The position numbers and the translations under genes are program-made. Below, in pieces: positions 44,970-57,779 of a DNA stretch of 64,000 nucleotides. Location of the stretch: NCBI GenBank assembly GCA_022539475.1, contig VCMS01000247.1, positions 1 to 64,000 on the forward strand, read 5' to 3'. Source of the stretch: Gracilaria domingensis (Eukaryota; Rhodophyta; Florideophyceae; Gracilariales; Gracilariaceae). Positions within the stretch are counted from its first letter, which is position 1, and each line of letters begins with the position of its first letter. Under the pieces are notes generated by a model. That model saw nothing but the letters and a program-made list of their open reading frames with translations. It was not told the origin of the DNA and searched no databases.

Positions 44970-46046
44970 TCGCTCTCAAACCTCGTCTTGCGTGATACCC
45001 TTGAAAGAAGCAGGTTTATTTTCCCCAGAGAAGTTGTGAAGCTTCATACAGACCGCAACAATTTGGCAGTTTACACTCATCGAAAACTCTATGAAACGCA
45101 GTATGCGCCATCGCGTGACTAGCATACCAAAGCTATGCTCCACATGAACGCGTAGCCACGACAAGTGAGAATTAAACCGATCTTCCTATCCCGTCTTCAC
45201 TTGCGAGATCGGTATGGGCCAAATCAAACTCTTTGTACATACATAGGCTTCATCGCCCACTATCCAGAAGGAGAGTGGTAGCTTCCTATTCGCCAGACAT
45301 CGACTAAGGCGGGAAACAGCGTGCCATTTGGTTGTGCGTGGACTCAACGCACTGAATTGAAAGATACAGAAACCGATAGCGCGAGTCCACGAGAGCCTGG
45401 ACGGGAAGCGAGTAGCAGTTCTACGGGAGTAGAATGCAGAAGCATTCGGACAAGGATTCTTCTTCATATTCACGGCATTCCCGTCCAGAGAACCCAAGCA
45501 GTCGGCAAGTGGGCTCAGTCGCCGGCGGGAGTGCGTAAACCCCAGAGCCAATTCTTCATGCCCTTGAAGTGTGTGCGGCACACCAGGTATGGCAAGTTCG
45601 TTCATGAGTGCGTTTAGTGTTTCATGAAATACCTGATACGCGGTTGAGCAACCAACGTGTAATGAGAGCATAATGTCTCCATACTCCGCTCCCGCCGGCA
45701 TCCTTAGAGTTATTGCTAAGCACGTCCGAGGCGTAATTGTAGGCCTCTCAGAGCATTTGCCCATATCCATGTTACTTATAAGACGATACGATACTGCCGC
45801 GAGAAGCCGCTCGAAATCTTCCCGCGACATTAGGAAAACACTTTCAAACGCTGGCCAATTAAGGGTCGGAGAGAGTGTTTTGAATATCAGCAAGCGTGTG
45901 ACAATTGTTAGACTACGTCTTCGGATAGGTTTCGAAGCTATAATGGTTCGTCTGCAAATGTGAAAACCCCGCTCCAGAATGTCTATGACAATTCCACTTG
46001 CCTGTAGAAGTGCTTTCATTCTGTCACGGTTAATAAAAGCCACCAT
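44970..46046 (-). pseudogene. PIF/Harbinger (HARBI1-like) DDE transposase, decayed
   Basis: Starts near 46046. Residues about 70-180 carry the family pattern: MSREDFERLLAAVSYRL, RTCLAITLRMPAGAEYGDIM, HVGCSTAYQVFHETLN. The three catalytic acids are visible: D in SLDGNAV, D in WIVGDEAYVCTKSL, and E in HVEHSFGMLVTRWRIL, followed by CMKLHNFSGE. Two compensating frame changes lie between about 45420 and 45310 (the LPVQALVDSRYRFLYL strand is in another frame), and a TAG near 45187 separates the last part. The element is therefore dead but young enough to keep its catalytic residues. The Myb-like gene at 43082 faces it tail-to-tail. Confidence 0.85.
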
Positions 46047-47229
46047 TCTGGGGAAAGTTTGGCCAATACTGCGATAGTTGAGATAATGATTGCAATATTT
46101 CTATGAACTCCAGAACACTAGGGCATTAACGTCAAAAAATCATAACTCTTTGAATTATATTGAGCAATATACATGATACGACATGCACAAGATTCTCCAT
46201 ATGAGCAAGAATAGGAAAGCAGTTGCTTTCGAAGCAAAGCTTAGATTTTCATATGAAGGAGAGAGCTAAGTACAAGCTCAGCTAGTGACAATATATTACC
46301 ATGCGGGGTGGAGATCACAATGGAGTCAGGGAAAGGCCACACGAACTTTCGAGATATGTGCTTGGAAAAGAAGAAGCGCCGCTAATGGTCCCGATCTGAA
46401 TAGGTACTGGGAGAGACAGCACTTGACAGGGCTAACGATCAAACAGATCCATACTGTACCTCTTTCTTACCACGATAAGCAAGAGTAGTAGGTTTGGATC
46501 TCTCTGATCTGTTTTAAAACTGCACATAATAAGCGAGAACGCGAATGCCAGCGGATCAAGCGGAAGGAACGGGTCGGTTCCGAAATTAATTTACACCCTT
46601 CCTTTTCTTGAAAAGCTCAATACAAGATTGTTCACGGTCTTTCACGTTCACGCGTGAAAGCCCTGGTTATGACACGGCCTCAAGCGCAAACCACATCCCA
46701 AAATGTCCCATTACTACGAGCGACACGAGACCCTATACAGAAGATACTCACCACACTGGCAGCACTATACCACGGAAGCAAAGCTGTACCATTCAGAAAA
46801 TCACCCGAAGCAATCTGCTCTCAAACAGCAACTCAAATACACAATACGACTACACAGAAAAACCTGCTTCTCTCCCTCGAAGAGCGCGTGTCAGCCTTTC
46901 TGTTACAGAACACCCAAGAGCACGACCCTAAAATGTTCATAAAAAACGACAGCCAACTCGAAGGCCCTCATATGGATTACGGTGCCTCTCTCAAGAACTT
47001 AAGAGAGTTTTCGAAATGGCAGGACATACCAGGGGCAATTACAAATCAATCATCTCCGGCAAAATTGACTTTTCCCCGTTATCAGCGGATAAAGCACGTT
47101 TTGCGTGGAAGACCGAGCTACCGCCAGCCTCGTGGCTCATGTTCACCGAAGAGTACAACAAAACCATTTTGTTGCGGTTGAAGAACGTTCTTGTAACAGA
47201 TAATGCGCCATTGGCTAGAGTTTGATGTG
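46047..47229. other. stretch with unassigned open frames
   Basis: 46654-47181 (+) is open for 175 codons with polar Thr/Gln-rich sequence. It could be an upstream part of the reverse-transcriptase fossil that follows, but shows no motif. Otherwise nothing was recognised. Confidence 0.35.
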
Positions 47230-48830
47230 AGCAAAAGGAATACGGCCTCCTCCTGAAGAAGATGCACTTCTCAGGTCTTCTACGCTGGAAAGATGTAAAC
47301 TCGGAATCTCCAGAGGTGTCTAAGCTCCGAGACTACCTCAAGATGACCAGTTTCGTTGTGAAAAAGACGACAAACGAGATCGATTAATTAGCTGGCCGCG
47401 AATGCAAAACGAAGCCTTGCCATACCCTTCGCGCGTAAAACTCCCGACTGAACAAGCTTAAGAAAATTGGTCAAACTTAGGTAGCCCCCCGCGAATTTTG
47501 TCTGGATATATCTAATATGCTCCACAACATCAGTCTTCGGCAATGGCTTGCACACCTCACCTATTCCACATGAAAAATGTGTGCTTCGGTAACCTTCCTG
47601 GATATCCGTAAAGAGAAGTAATAACCGCAGTAAATGAGTGACCGAAACAAAACGAAGCGATAAGAGCATTCCCACGAACACTTTCAAAAGGGCAGTCTAT
47701 ATTTCGCACACATAGATATCGAACTGCTTCCTTAAGGATTACGAGAAAGTGTCGAACTCAATACCCATAAAACTCTTTCAACGTCCAATGATGCTTACCG
47801 ATGACACTCTTGTCCTCAGAATGCAGAATAATTCGACCCTTCTCCTACACATCATTGATGACGTCAATGTCATTCTTGCGAGCTCGCCAACCAGCACTTT
47901 CAATCTTCTTCATACGGAGTTCCTCAAAGCGCTCTACGTTCGCGGCCTCCCCGTAGAACCTTCAAAATCATCTGCACAATCCACGCCCGAAGAGTCTGTG
48001 ATTATCTTTATTGGCCGGCAGTGGAAGTTTCGTACAGCTTGCATATGGATTTCTTGTCATAAAGCGTCTGCTACTATGAAAGAAGTAAACTTTGTAATTT
48101 ATTCAAGTGGGTTCAGCACGAAGGAACTTGAAGGTCTACTTGGAAAACTGGTATGGGCAGCTCTCGGTATGCGACCTATCTTGTCGTGCTTACAATCGAA
48201 ATATACCTTTCTAGACTTGCCCGAGACGCCATCCCGCCAACTCACGATAGGCGAACGAGAAGAAGTTTACCGCATGGCCAACCTTATTCCCGTTATATCT
48301 TTTCAAACAAAACTTCCCTGGTGTAGCCTTGTAGTTGTCGTAAACGCCTCTCTTCATAAGGGTGCAGTCGTCTATACAGAACCGGACCCAGAGACGCTCA
48401 GGAGACTCTGAGAGGCCAGGGCTGTCGAAAAATGCGCAAATCGTGATGCCCATAAAAAACATCCAACATCGGATGCAATCTCGCACAACGGGTACACATG
48501 TCACGAACTGCTGCGTGATTTCGTTGGTAGCGCTACCTGGACTACTGCCTTCTTCTTTTTCTGGAAATAAGACGCCCACATAGATGCATATGAAGGTTGG
48601 GCTGCCTGCATTGCTCTACAAAGGCTAGCATCACGCAATGTAACAAATCGATGGGTTATCCTGTTGTCCGACGCCCAAGTCGTTATCGGGGCATTCCAGA
48701 AAAGTCGGTGATCAAGCTACCAACTGCATCGTCCCACAAGCCTGTTTGGTGCGGTCTGCGTAGGCGAAAACCTACACCCGATGATGGCGTACACCTCCTC
48801 TCTATTCAACCCTGCAGGCCCCCCTAAGAG
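47230..48830 (+). mobile_element. reverse transcriptase/RNase H fossil, DIRS-like or other retroelement
   Basis: A + strand retroelement fossil. The reverse transcriptase palm is seen as LLLHIIDDVNVILASSP followed by LPVEPSKSS and IIFIGRQWKF. A connection region follows (LEGLLGKLVWAALGMRPIL), then an RNase H-like part with ALQRLASR and ILLSDAQVVIGAF. The arrangement with IGRQW and LLGKLVWA recalls DIRS/tyrosine-recombinase elements more than gypsy or copia, but no recombinase or terminal repeats were seen. It is broken in several places and looks old. Confidence 0.55.
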
Positions 48831-51104
48831 AGATTCTTGAAAGCCAATCGCGAACCTGGCCGCTGTTCTTACTTTTTGTCAAGTCAGAACGCCCCCAAAC
48901 CACAGAGTTTCGATAGAGAGGCGACAGCTACACCCCCAACATCCATCAAAGCAGAGATGTGCAGGTTCTGAGCCCTTTAAATGTCACAAATCATCTTGAA
49001 TTAAGAAATAGCTGAACCGCAGGACTCTCCTGCATTAAGAATGCGAGAGAGCTCAAAAGATGCAAAATTGATGCAGAATTGCGCTCCGGCAATACCACCA
49101 CGACACTACCATTACATCGTGCAACGAAGCGTGCCAGAGCTGTAACTCCACCACATCGAACTCTTGATTATCGCAAGTGAATACACACCGCTTTGGTTAT
49201 CATTCACTTTTCTTCTATGTCATTCTTTGAACGTCATAGCCTAATTGCAGACAGTGTGAAGCGTATTACAACACCCTTGTACTGCAAGGGGGTAGACCAC
49301 TTCTACGCCTGCCTCATAACCGCGCCACAATTCTATGATCATTTAGATGAGATTTTATTCGAATATATAGAAGGCTACTATCAAGAATCGTCGACCGCGG
49401 GAAGGAAGCAGGAATGTCTAATCTCATGTACGGTCCCGTACAGCCATAGAAAAAATATTTTCATTTTAGTAAGCGCATTTGGAATGGAAATTTTGCTTTG
49501 CTAAACCTCCAAGCGTACTCTCTATGTACGTCATTCGCGTTCCATTTGGACATCTCAGCAACGGGAAACACATTCTTTATACTGTATTTCATTGTTGGGA
49601 GTGCAATTAGAGTGCCACCTGACAACGCGGGGTGCAACATGCGAGCAATGCGGGCCCAGATGGAATTCAAAGTGTATCGCTTGCACTCAGAATGCCGCCC
49701 ATCAGCTTGGAGCATGTCCTCCATATGGACCCTTCGAAACTGAGCTGCAAAAGGGCATCGCGCGCGCGCCAAATGAAGTCCACCTGGCATTGAAGCAAGG
49801 TGCTGCCAAAAATCAAACGGTGTTCAAGACTTTTTTCTGAAGACATAAAAGGACGAAAGAAGAAACATCGATCTGTTCCCGCAGCACCGTTGACGGTGCA
49901 AATTCTCTTAGCGATCATATATAGATTAACAGAAAGCGGAAGCTTGTAGTCAGCTGCAGTGTTAATGTTTTCTTTGGGTGCGGACTTGAGAGCATCAGAA
50001 GCTGTCAACTTGCGTAGCGATGACATTGCCTGCTCGGGAGATCACTGTGACATGGCATACGACAGATATGCTACGGGTTAGCCATTCCGAACGCAAAGAC
50101 TGGCCCCATGCAGGTCACGCCCATACTGGATTTGGACATCGTCTACCTTATCCGGAGACTCAAGTATTCTCTTTGAGCCAAGGCTGGAAAGCTTTTCTCG
50201 ATAAGTTACCGTACCTACGCAAGGCATCTGAATTAGGCATGTTTCTTTTTCGGGCTACAGGACTATTAAGATTTTAACACATTCGGTGCGCATAGGCGGC
50301 GCACTCCCAAGTTAAACTTTCCGTCATTGCAATCTCGTTGGTTTCTCAGCATGTGAAGAAAAAACTTGTAGTGTTCAAGACGTCTTCTTTGGATTAAAAT
50401 TTTCGAGAACAATTAATTCGTTATATCCTCATTTCATTTTGAGCAAATGGGAACATAATGACTTTGGTCATGGTTTACTAAAAAAAGACCGCTGACGATT
50501 GAAAATCAGTCGAATATCTGATTCGATTCAATTGCACGAGTTTTCGCTAGGACTTCATGACTTTATGGCTGGGAAACCAACAGCGGAAATTGCGATTGTT
50601 CGGCGATGGATTTCTCTGTCTTCTCTTAGACATTACCTGGCCACCGTTATAGCCTGGCTTCTTGGAAGTAAGCTCGCGAAGGAGCGGCAATCACGCAAGC
50701 AGGAATACGCGCAAAGTCGGAAGTACCATGCCCTGGAAGACGCTATCGCAGTATTACATTCATGAAGGAATTTGTGGGATATGGGAGGAGCAGGTTGCAT
50801 AAGAAGGGTACCTGAGACAAAGAGAAAAGCTTTCTTCTCGGTAAACAAGCATGTGCGCTCACCCACGCGATTGTAAGAAACCCTTTCTTCTCCAAAGAAA
50901 ATCAAGAAAGGATAACGGTATTTCAAGGGACTAAGAAAAGTATTTATTTGGTTGAGGTATGCGCCATTTCATCGATCGAGCCTGTAGGTCGACGTCAATG
51001 TGCCTGGTACTGGAAAGAAATCTTTCGATCGTCCGTGTCTTGACAAGATGATATGCTCTTTACTCCAGCGCTCTCCGCTTCGATCGCTCCGCTCAGATCT
51101 CAGA
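48831..51104. other. gene-free stretch
   Basis: No gene recognised. Open frames at 49193-49504 (+), 49461-49790 (-), 49667-50026 (-) and 50499-50765 (+) have no family features. Confidence 0.5.
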
Positions 51105-51540
51105 ATGGATATTCAAGGGGCTGTTTGCTGAAAGGTTGCGGTTGGTAGTAGCCAATAGTCTTTTCCTGTATCTTGACACAGCCTTATGACAGGCATGTGT
51201 GACGTCGGTTTGGTTACTTTGCGCATGTCCGAGTTTGAGAAAAGAAAAAGATGTACGCAATACGGCAGAGTAAGATAGTAGAATAAGAAGAAGTGTATCA
51301 GGAGTGCAATAGTTACTGTTCGGACTTCTAAATGATATGACTGGGCTGAGATCGGAGCTCGTCACAGAAAATGTGTTTTGAAAAGCTCAAATGGAATTTC
51401 ATCAAAGGTTTCCCACACCTGCTGGCTTATTGATATCCGAGATTGAATTGTTTCTTTTGTTACTGGATTTTGGTTGGTGCTACTGCTACACAAGATGCGT
51501 TTCTTTGAGTCAAATTTACTGCATAGATCTGATACTCGAT
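51105..51540 (-). repeat. dispersed repeat C, copy 2
   Basis: Inverted relative to copy 1 at 38258-38866 and without the MITE. The matching frame on this strand (51362-51622) carries SKFDSKKRILCSSSTNQNP and ELFKTHFL. It provides the empty-site comparison for the MITE. Confidence 0.8.
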
Positions 51541-53426
51541 CTGATGTCATGATAAAGCCACTCAAGCCGCAAGCCTTCGCCCGCAGTATAGAATTTCTTG
51601 GCGAACGGCCTCCGCTCCACAATATCCAGCCATAACAGCTTCAGTTAAGGTCTACATACTTCGTGGAAAGTACTCCGCGCCAAGCCACGAACTCTTACGA
51701 ACCCCTGCAATCAGAGGAGAACCTCAACACAGAATCACCACACAATTGCCGCGACCTGCTCGCATCAGGATGTGTGTTATCACGCACCTTCCAGTACATT
51801 TATTCGAGATACGAGCCGGCCGCTGCAATTGAAGGCTCTCACGCTGATATTAAGCCCAGTGGCCACGTAGCAACCCCAATAAATGGGCTTGCCCACTGAT
51901 CACCGTCGGTTGGGCGGCCATCGTCTCAGCATTGTTTCACATTTTGTTTCCTCATAGCCTTTCTATCAGTAGTACTAGATTAAATGGAAAAATGGCGCAA
52001 AAGCTAACTTAAGTTTGGAATTTTAGAGGGCATCTCTATCAGTTGGACCTGATTTATGTCAGTATAAGCACAGCACGGTTGTTTTCAGCATTATCAGTTG
52101 TAGTGAAAGTTGTGGTAACCAACTGATCTCTTTCATCTTTTCGCTAATGACCATAGTTGAATTGGTCTACTTGTCTAGGCGACCATTTGGGTGGGGTATG
52201 TAGGCTTAACGTCTGATATAGAGGTTCAGGTGCTTACTTTGCCCCATGTTTGGCACAAAGTCGTATATAAGTCGTATCTGCGTCGCATGTGTGTCGCATG
52301 AGTACCTGGTGAATGACGGATGGTTGCAGCTGTAACTGAATAAAAGAACAAATTTTTTGATATTAGCGCTGTGCCTGTTTTGTGCGAATTCCATCCATAA
52401 ACCAACCGTGGGCGCGCCCTAGATGCAAGACGCATACGGCATACATCAGGTTTTCGTCCGTAACAGCCACATAATAGACACTTGAACCCTTTTTTGAGGC
52501 ACAGATGTTCCATATACCACCCAAATGACTACCATGGTTGCCCTCTGATAATCAATACTTTTGCAGAGATATAAGCGAAATTATTGCTGTAAAGAGACTA
52601 TAGCTACTTGTACAACAACTTTTGCGCCATCGTAGTTGAATATACCGGTACAAAACTTTAATAGTCCCAACGTATGTTGCAACATAAAAGCATCAGCCGT
52701 TGTGCGCGTAGACGGAAGGGTTTTTTCAGCATAGTGGCTTTGGTTGAGATGATGGTGGTTATCGATTGGCATGCCGGCAAAGGCTGGAAAATGTCGCAAA
52801 GCCGCGCAGAGTTATAGTGAAAGAGACGATGGGAGCCAAGTGGGCGACAATCATTTCAAATGTCGGTGGGGGATATAGAGTTGGGGCTAAGTAAAGGGCT
52901 AAATCTGTTCATATTTGGCACGGTGTTTATCCCCTGGATCAAAAAATATAGATACACACGCTCCGAAAGAGGTGATTTTTCTGGGTGATGTTTCTAAATC
53001 GTTATTTAGAGTTTGGGGTTACTGATTGGGATGCTTTCCTGAGCGTAGAATGGCTACTCAGGAAGCCTTTCGAACCTTAAGTTGACAATGTAGAAAATTT
53101 TGAACAGAGTCGTTCAGTGCAACGGCCATATGGTCGAATTTCGCGCAAGCTGGAAACTGTTCTGCGGCTCGTTGAGTTTGGAGCTGAGCTGTTAATCCAT
53201 AAAACAGCACCTCATAAGTTTACGGGGACATAAACGCATAAGAAACCGAGCAAAACAAACCGTCTTTATCACGACAGAGGCGAGGATACCGTAAAGTGAC
53301 AAGGCTACATATGCGTTCTATGCTAATTAGAACCTTCGAAATTGCACATCATTCTGCCATTTCAACGTCCACAGCCTCATTCTCAAAATTTGTAGCTCTT
53401 ACACTAGTTACAAGATCTTTGCGGAA
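51541..53426. other. gene-free stretch
   Basis: No gene recognised. It contains a short 11-bp tandem repeat at 52260-52303. Confidence 0.5.
52260..52303. repeat. four tandem 11-bp units
   Basis: GTCGTATATAA, GTCGTATCTGC, GTCGCATGTGT and GTCGCATGAGT follow each other without gaps. The period matches the GATATCC-type clusters but the motif differs. Confidence 0.8.
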
Positions 53427-54822
53427 CTAACGCCGCTGGCATTTCTTCGCCATTAAGCAGCACTGCTTCACAGCACGAGCCGTAACAAGCTCGCTTAGCC
53501 TGCGAATAACGGCTGCGGGCTCTTTATAGGCAACTATATCGTCCTCAATGTCCTTCGCACAGAGACTCTTCTTTCCACTTTGCCTGCTTTCTTTTCTTAT
53601 CCTAAGGGCATCCAACACACTTGCGGACGTGACGTGCGACCCAGTGGTGGTATCAATTCTTATGTGACCCGCTTCGTTGACCCAGGAGTCTCTCAGCAAT
53701 GTACGTTCTTGCTTCCAAAAGCTTTCCAACAATTCCGAAACGCTAACTGCATCAACCTTTTTTCCCAGTCTGCGGTCCATGTACAGCCGAAGTGGTTCAA
53801 ATTTTGTGCACAACACTTCAAAATCTCAATCGCCAGCTTTCTGGAAACCTGAGCGAATGTTGGGTGCGGTGTGGGAACATGCGTAGGCGTGATGAATACA
53901 TTGACCAACATCAAACGCATTGAAATTATCCTTCTGTCGCGTAGCTCCATGCAGTTCCTGCTGCAAGAACGACTTATAAGAGTTGGAAACACTAACACTC
54001 AACGGCTGTGCAGCATGGGATTTATATGCGGCCAGGGCAAAAAAAATAAAGATGTTGTCTTGGAAAAGATTGAGCGTTCGATACTTGCATATGCGCACCA
54101 TTTCTAGGTAAGATCATCAGAAGCCGCTGGCCATATGCGCGAAATGATGTCGTCTCGTCAACGAAACATTTTGCCCATTCGAACGCAATTTCTGAGTCCG
54201 CACCTGGAGAATTCCTTTGAAACAGGTAACATCCTCGGAGCACAGAATGCAAGGTTTGGGTACCATTCTTCACTCTTCTGTAGTGGGCGAGTTTTCCTGG
54301 AAAGGCAAAAACATGTTTGTATGCCCGTCCATCTGCTGAAACGACGGGCATAATCGTGACCCAATTAAGTCTGACTTTGGCAGTTAAAAATTTCTGCACT
54401 AGATTAATCTTCCTCGTACCGTTTCTTTTCCGCAATATTCGGCTCTTCATCTTCTCAAATGAGGCCCCAGACTGGTCCGAGTTGAGGATATGTGCCAGGC
54501 TTTTAACATTATATCGTTTTATTGCCGCAACAACTCTGGCAATGTGCTTCTTCAGTTTATCGAGAGTAATCGCCTGCACCCTTTTGTCTCCTATCATCTG
54601 GACGTGTTGTACTTACGGACATTATTGTCTAAAGAAATACGACACCCAAGGACTGGACGGTCGGTTCACGCAGGGTTTGAATTTTTCTTGGCGTTCTAGT
54701 GAAAGAACAGAAGCATACTCTTCAAAAAAGTCGCGGAGGCCATTACTGGACAGCGGGTTATTGTTCTTAGCATAGCACACAACTTTCTCGTCAATTTTTT
54801 GTTCGTCACCAATTCTGAGCAT
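53427..54822 (-). pseudogene. CENP-B/jerky-type (pogo-like) transposase, fossil 1
   Basis: The N-terminal DNA-binding part lies at 54822-54622 (VVCYAKNNNPLSSNGLRDFF, a CENP-B helix-turn-helix pattern). The DDE_1 part follows at 54597-54022: NSDQSGASFEKM, then VTIMPVVSADGRAYKHVFAF, then CYLFQRNSPGADSEIAFEWA and LLMIL.RNGAHMQ. After frame changes come TLNLFQDN, HAAQPLSVSVSNSYKSFLQQ (about 54050-53960) and the C-terminal tail to 53427. The first catalytic Asp (SDQSG) is kept. The second, normally in LLILDGH, and the third, normally in LQPLDV, are not. At least three frame changes or stops are present. The element was of the Tc1/pogo group; ends and a TA duplication were not found. Confidence 0.8.
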
Positions 54823-55684
54823 AGTACGCCTACTGCGACGATGGAAATCAAATTTGACATCCCCCGGAGTTTGCAGTTGCGCTTCGGTTAGCTTTTTGGA
54901 CGCCTATGCGCGTAAATGGTCATCACTGGTATGTGATAGCGCTGAGAAAGAAGGGTCCATCACGCTGTCAAGGATATTGTAGGAAGAGGGCCTGTCGGAT
55001 GAACTCGATACTGAACTCCATGGTGGGCATAGTCGGACGTAATCATGGCGCAATGGAGCTGGTTCGGGATTTGACACGTTCAAAACTGGATCAACGCGTT
55101 GTAGAGAGAGCGCGCTTTTTCAAACTGCCCTCTTGCGGGAGTAAGGTCGGCTTAAATCACGTTTAAGAGAGATTTGCAGCCAGCAAAAGTGTGTTTTACA
55201 TGGAATCGGAGCAGAATTGCCAAATATGCCAGTGTTTAGGGGTTGCAAATTTATTGCTATCTTGTCCATTTAGGGATCAGACAGTTAACGCAATGTCCCG
55301 TAAGGTGGGAAACAGAATTTTGATAGCAGCGCGCTCTCGCATTTTGGCCGCTGCGCCGGAAATAGTCAACTTGACGCATTGTCCTTCTTTTCCCTATAGA
55401 AATAAGAGAACATAAAACCTATCGAGGAAGTATCAGACTGCGAAACAGTCTGGTTTCTTCTCAACAATGCTAACAAAGACAGGCTAAAATGGCTCGAAAA
55501 ACAACATTCCCACAAATTGGGAAACAATATCTCTTTATCAGGTGACTAGTTTCTAATGAAATCAATGGAATTCGAAACGCATAGCTAATCAAATGCGAGA
55601 AATTGCAAATGAATGGCGGGCTTTGAGGATCTTTAAGATCGAGACAGTTTCTCAGTCAAGCGTAATGAACGCGTATAGTGCATT
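54823..55684. other. spacer between two transposase fossils
   Basis: Open frames are short; nothing was recognised. Confidence 0.5.
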
Positions 55685-56915
55685 TCAGCCACTCGTAGGA
55701 TGCAGCGCGTACGACGTTCCTATCGCGAACGATTCAAACGGTGGCGCAGCACTGCGCGTCAAGGAGAGAGCTCTCGCAAACAACGCAAATCCGCAGCCCG
55801 CTAGAATATCGTCTTCATCAACCTTTCTTTTCTTCTTCCACCCGTTTGCTTGGCGTTCCTTACGAAGGTTCAAGGCATCCATGACGTTGTAGTTAGTGTA
55901 GTTAACACCACTTTGATTGCTGATGCGAACGGCACCGTTTTCTTTCATGTCTGCGTCCCACAAAAATGACGGCGCTGATTTCTCATAACTGTCCATGGCC
56001 GCCGTTAATGACGGCTGATTCTCTTTGTCCTCCACAAAATGATGCTCCAAAGTTTCAATCCAGGCATTGCCCTTCTGCGCCACATAAGCACCTGAATTGT
56101 GAAAACCACTGCGTATTTTCGACATTGTAACAGCTTTGCACTATGGTTGGGTAATGCAGTTTGCGACGTCAAACGCATCAAGAACGGGTTTGAACCTGGC
56201 GGCTCTATGTATCGCTGCTTGTAGGTGAGATTTAAAAGACGAAAAGACACCGACGTCTAATGGTTGCAAGGAATGGGAATTGAGGAATGGAAGACCGATC
56301 ACGATAGCATTGTTCTGATTCAATGGCCAGAGAGCTTCGATTATAACATGCGAGCTATGACCATCGAGGATGAGTAGAACGTATCCTTCCCGCTTGAGGT
56401 ATCGGTTAAGCTCACCCGCATGAGAGACAACGTGCATCAGAGTAACTTGATGCATATTGCCTTTTGTACGTATCATGACTGAAGCAGCCTCGTGGACGTA
56501 GGTCCCAGTGCTTTACGAACGCTGCGGTGCACTATTTCAGTGAAACATATTCCGTTTTGATTTATAAACCAAATGCGGTAGGGATCCTTAATGTTGTACG
56601 CTCGGTTGCAGAGTTGAGACGCGCGATGTGTTCGGCGACGTGTGCTTTGGACAAGGCCGTGAGTTTGCGATCATCGATGACTTGCACGGATTTATGCTTG
56701 AGGTTCGGGTGACGACGTGGGAAGTAATACATCCATTTACGTCGTGGTCGACCGCCGTTGAAGAACTTCATGATTTCTACGTGACGTGGATGGTGCAGCT
56801 GTGACACAAAATGTTGAACAAGGTCAAACACAGTTACTCGTGTGAGTAGGGTCTTCATCCTTGCATACTCTTTTATAGCGTTGGTGATCAACTGCTCCTC
56901 ACCTTTTGTTAGCAC
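55685..56915 (-). pseudogene. CENP-B/jerky-type transposase, fossil 2 (different family)
   Basis: N-terminal part 56915-56562: TKGEEQLITNAIKEYARM, then a helix-turn-helix with FFNGGRPRRKWMYYFPRRHP and KLTALSKAHVAEHIARLNS. Then, with the middle shortened, comes the DDE part 56476-56141: QVTLMHVVSHAGE, YVLLILDGHSSHVIIEAL, FLNSHSLQPLDVGVFSSFKS, and the C-terminal tail 56125-55685 (GVNYTNYNVMDALNLRKER). The second and third catalytic Asps are kept (LDGH, PLDV); the region around the first is disrupted. It is in the same orientation as fossil 1 but not a copy of it: the zinc-less HTH and tail differ. The ALR/LNLRKE tail pattern is shared by both. Confidence 0.8.
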
Positions 56916-57779
56916 TGTCGGCCGATCTGGAAGCGTGAGGGTTATATCAATCTTTTCGCGGCAATTCGGTTCTTGTTGGAGGCATCCCTCACCCTAAAAG
57001 AAATATTTGCAATTTTGTGAGGGTATTCTGAGCTCAATTGGAGACAAATTGAGCAAAGTGAATGCATTTGGAGTGCAGCAGTATTTACTGACCTGTAGTG
57101 TCTATTCGACCGATTTCATTGTGCGAAAACGATTATTTCTTGCCCGATTTTGACCGTTCATACACATGTTTTTACGCATTGATTTTGGTAACAATCGTTG
57201 GTTTTCGTACCAAAAACGCCTGTTTTCGAAGATCTTGCTACACATAGTCGCTTTTATTTGGGACTCTAGATTCTTCATGGATCTACGATGATCCATGCCT
57301 TCTTTAAGATGATGATAATCTGCTTAAGCTAAGAATTTTTTGTAAGTGCGATAGGTGGTTTTCAAGTCAAAGTCTTCAAAACCGCTGAGAAAATTGTTCA
57401 AAATAATCAAATTTCAATTCAATGTTGATTGATTTTGGCCTTATATGAGGCCATGGTCTAATAGACAGTAGAAACTTCTCGAAATGAGTTCAATCTGAGG
57501 CAAGGTGGAGGAAAATGATTTTGTGTCTCTCGTCAGCACTTTTCAGTCTTGAACACAAGAAGTGCGAGGTGAAGGCACCTCTTATTTGATGCTTGCGCGC
57601 GTTTGAGAGGAGGGCTTTTTAGTGCAGGTGGATGACAGTTGATTGAAGTTGCTTTCGCGAGCCTATGCCCGCAATGGAAGCTAAACTTACCTCAACGCAG
57701 GTGTTGCTAGAACACTTCTTTCCATTAGGCTGAATTCGTACAAAACGTTAAATCGGTGAACCAACAGCAAGCTAGTGTG
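56916..57779. other. gene-free stretch
   Basis: Upstream side of fossil 2; no gene, RNA or repeat recognised. Confidence 0.5.
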
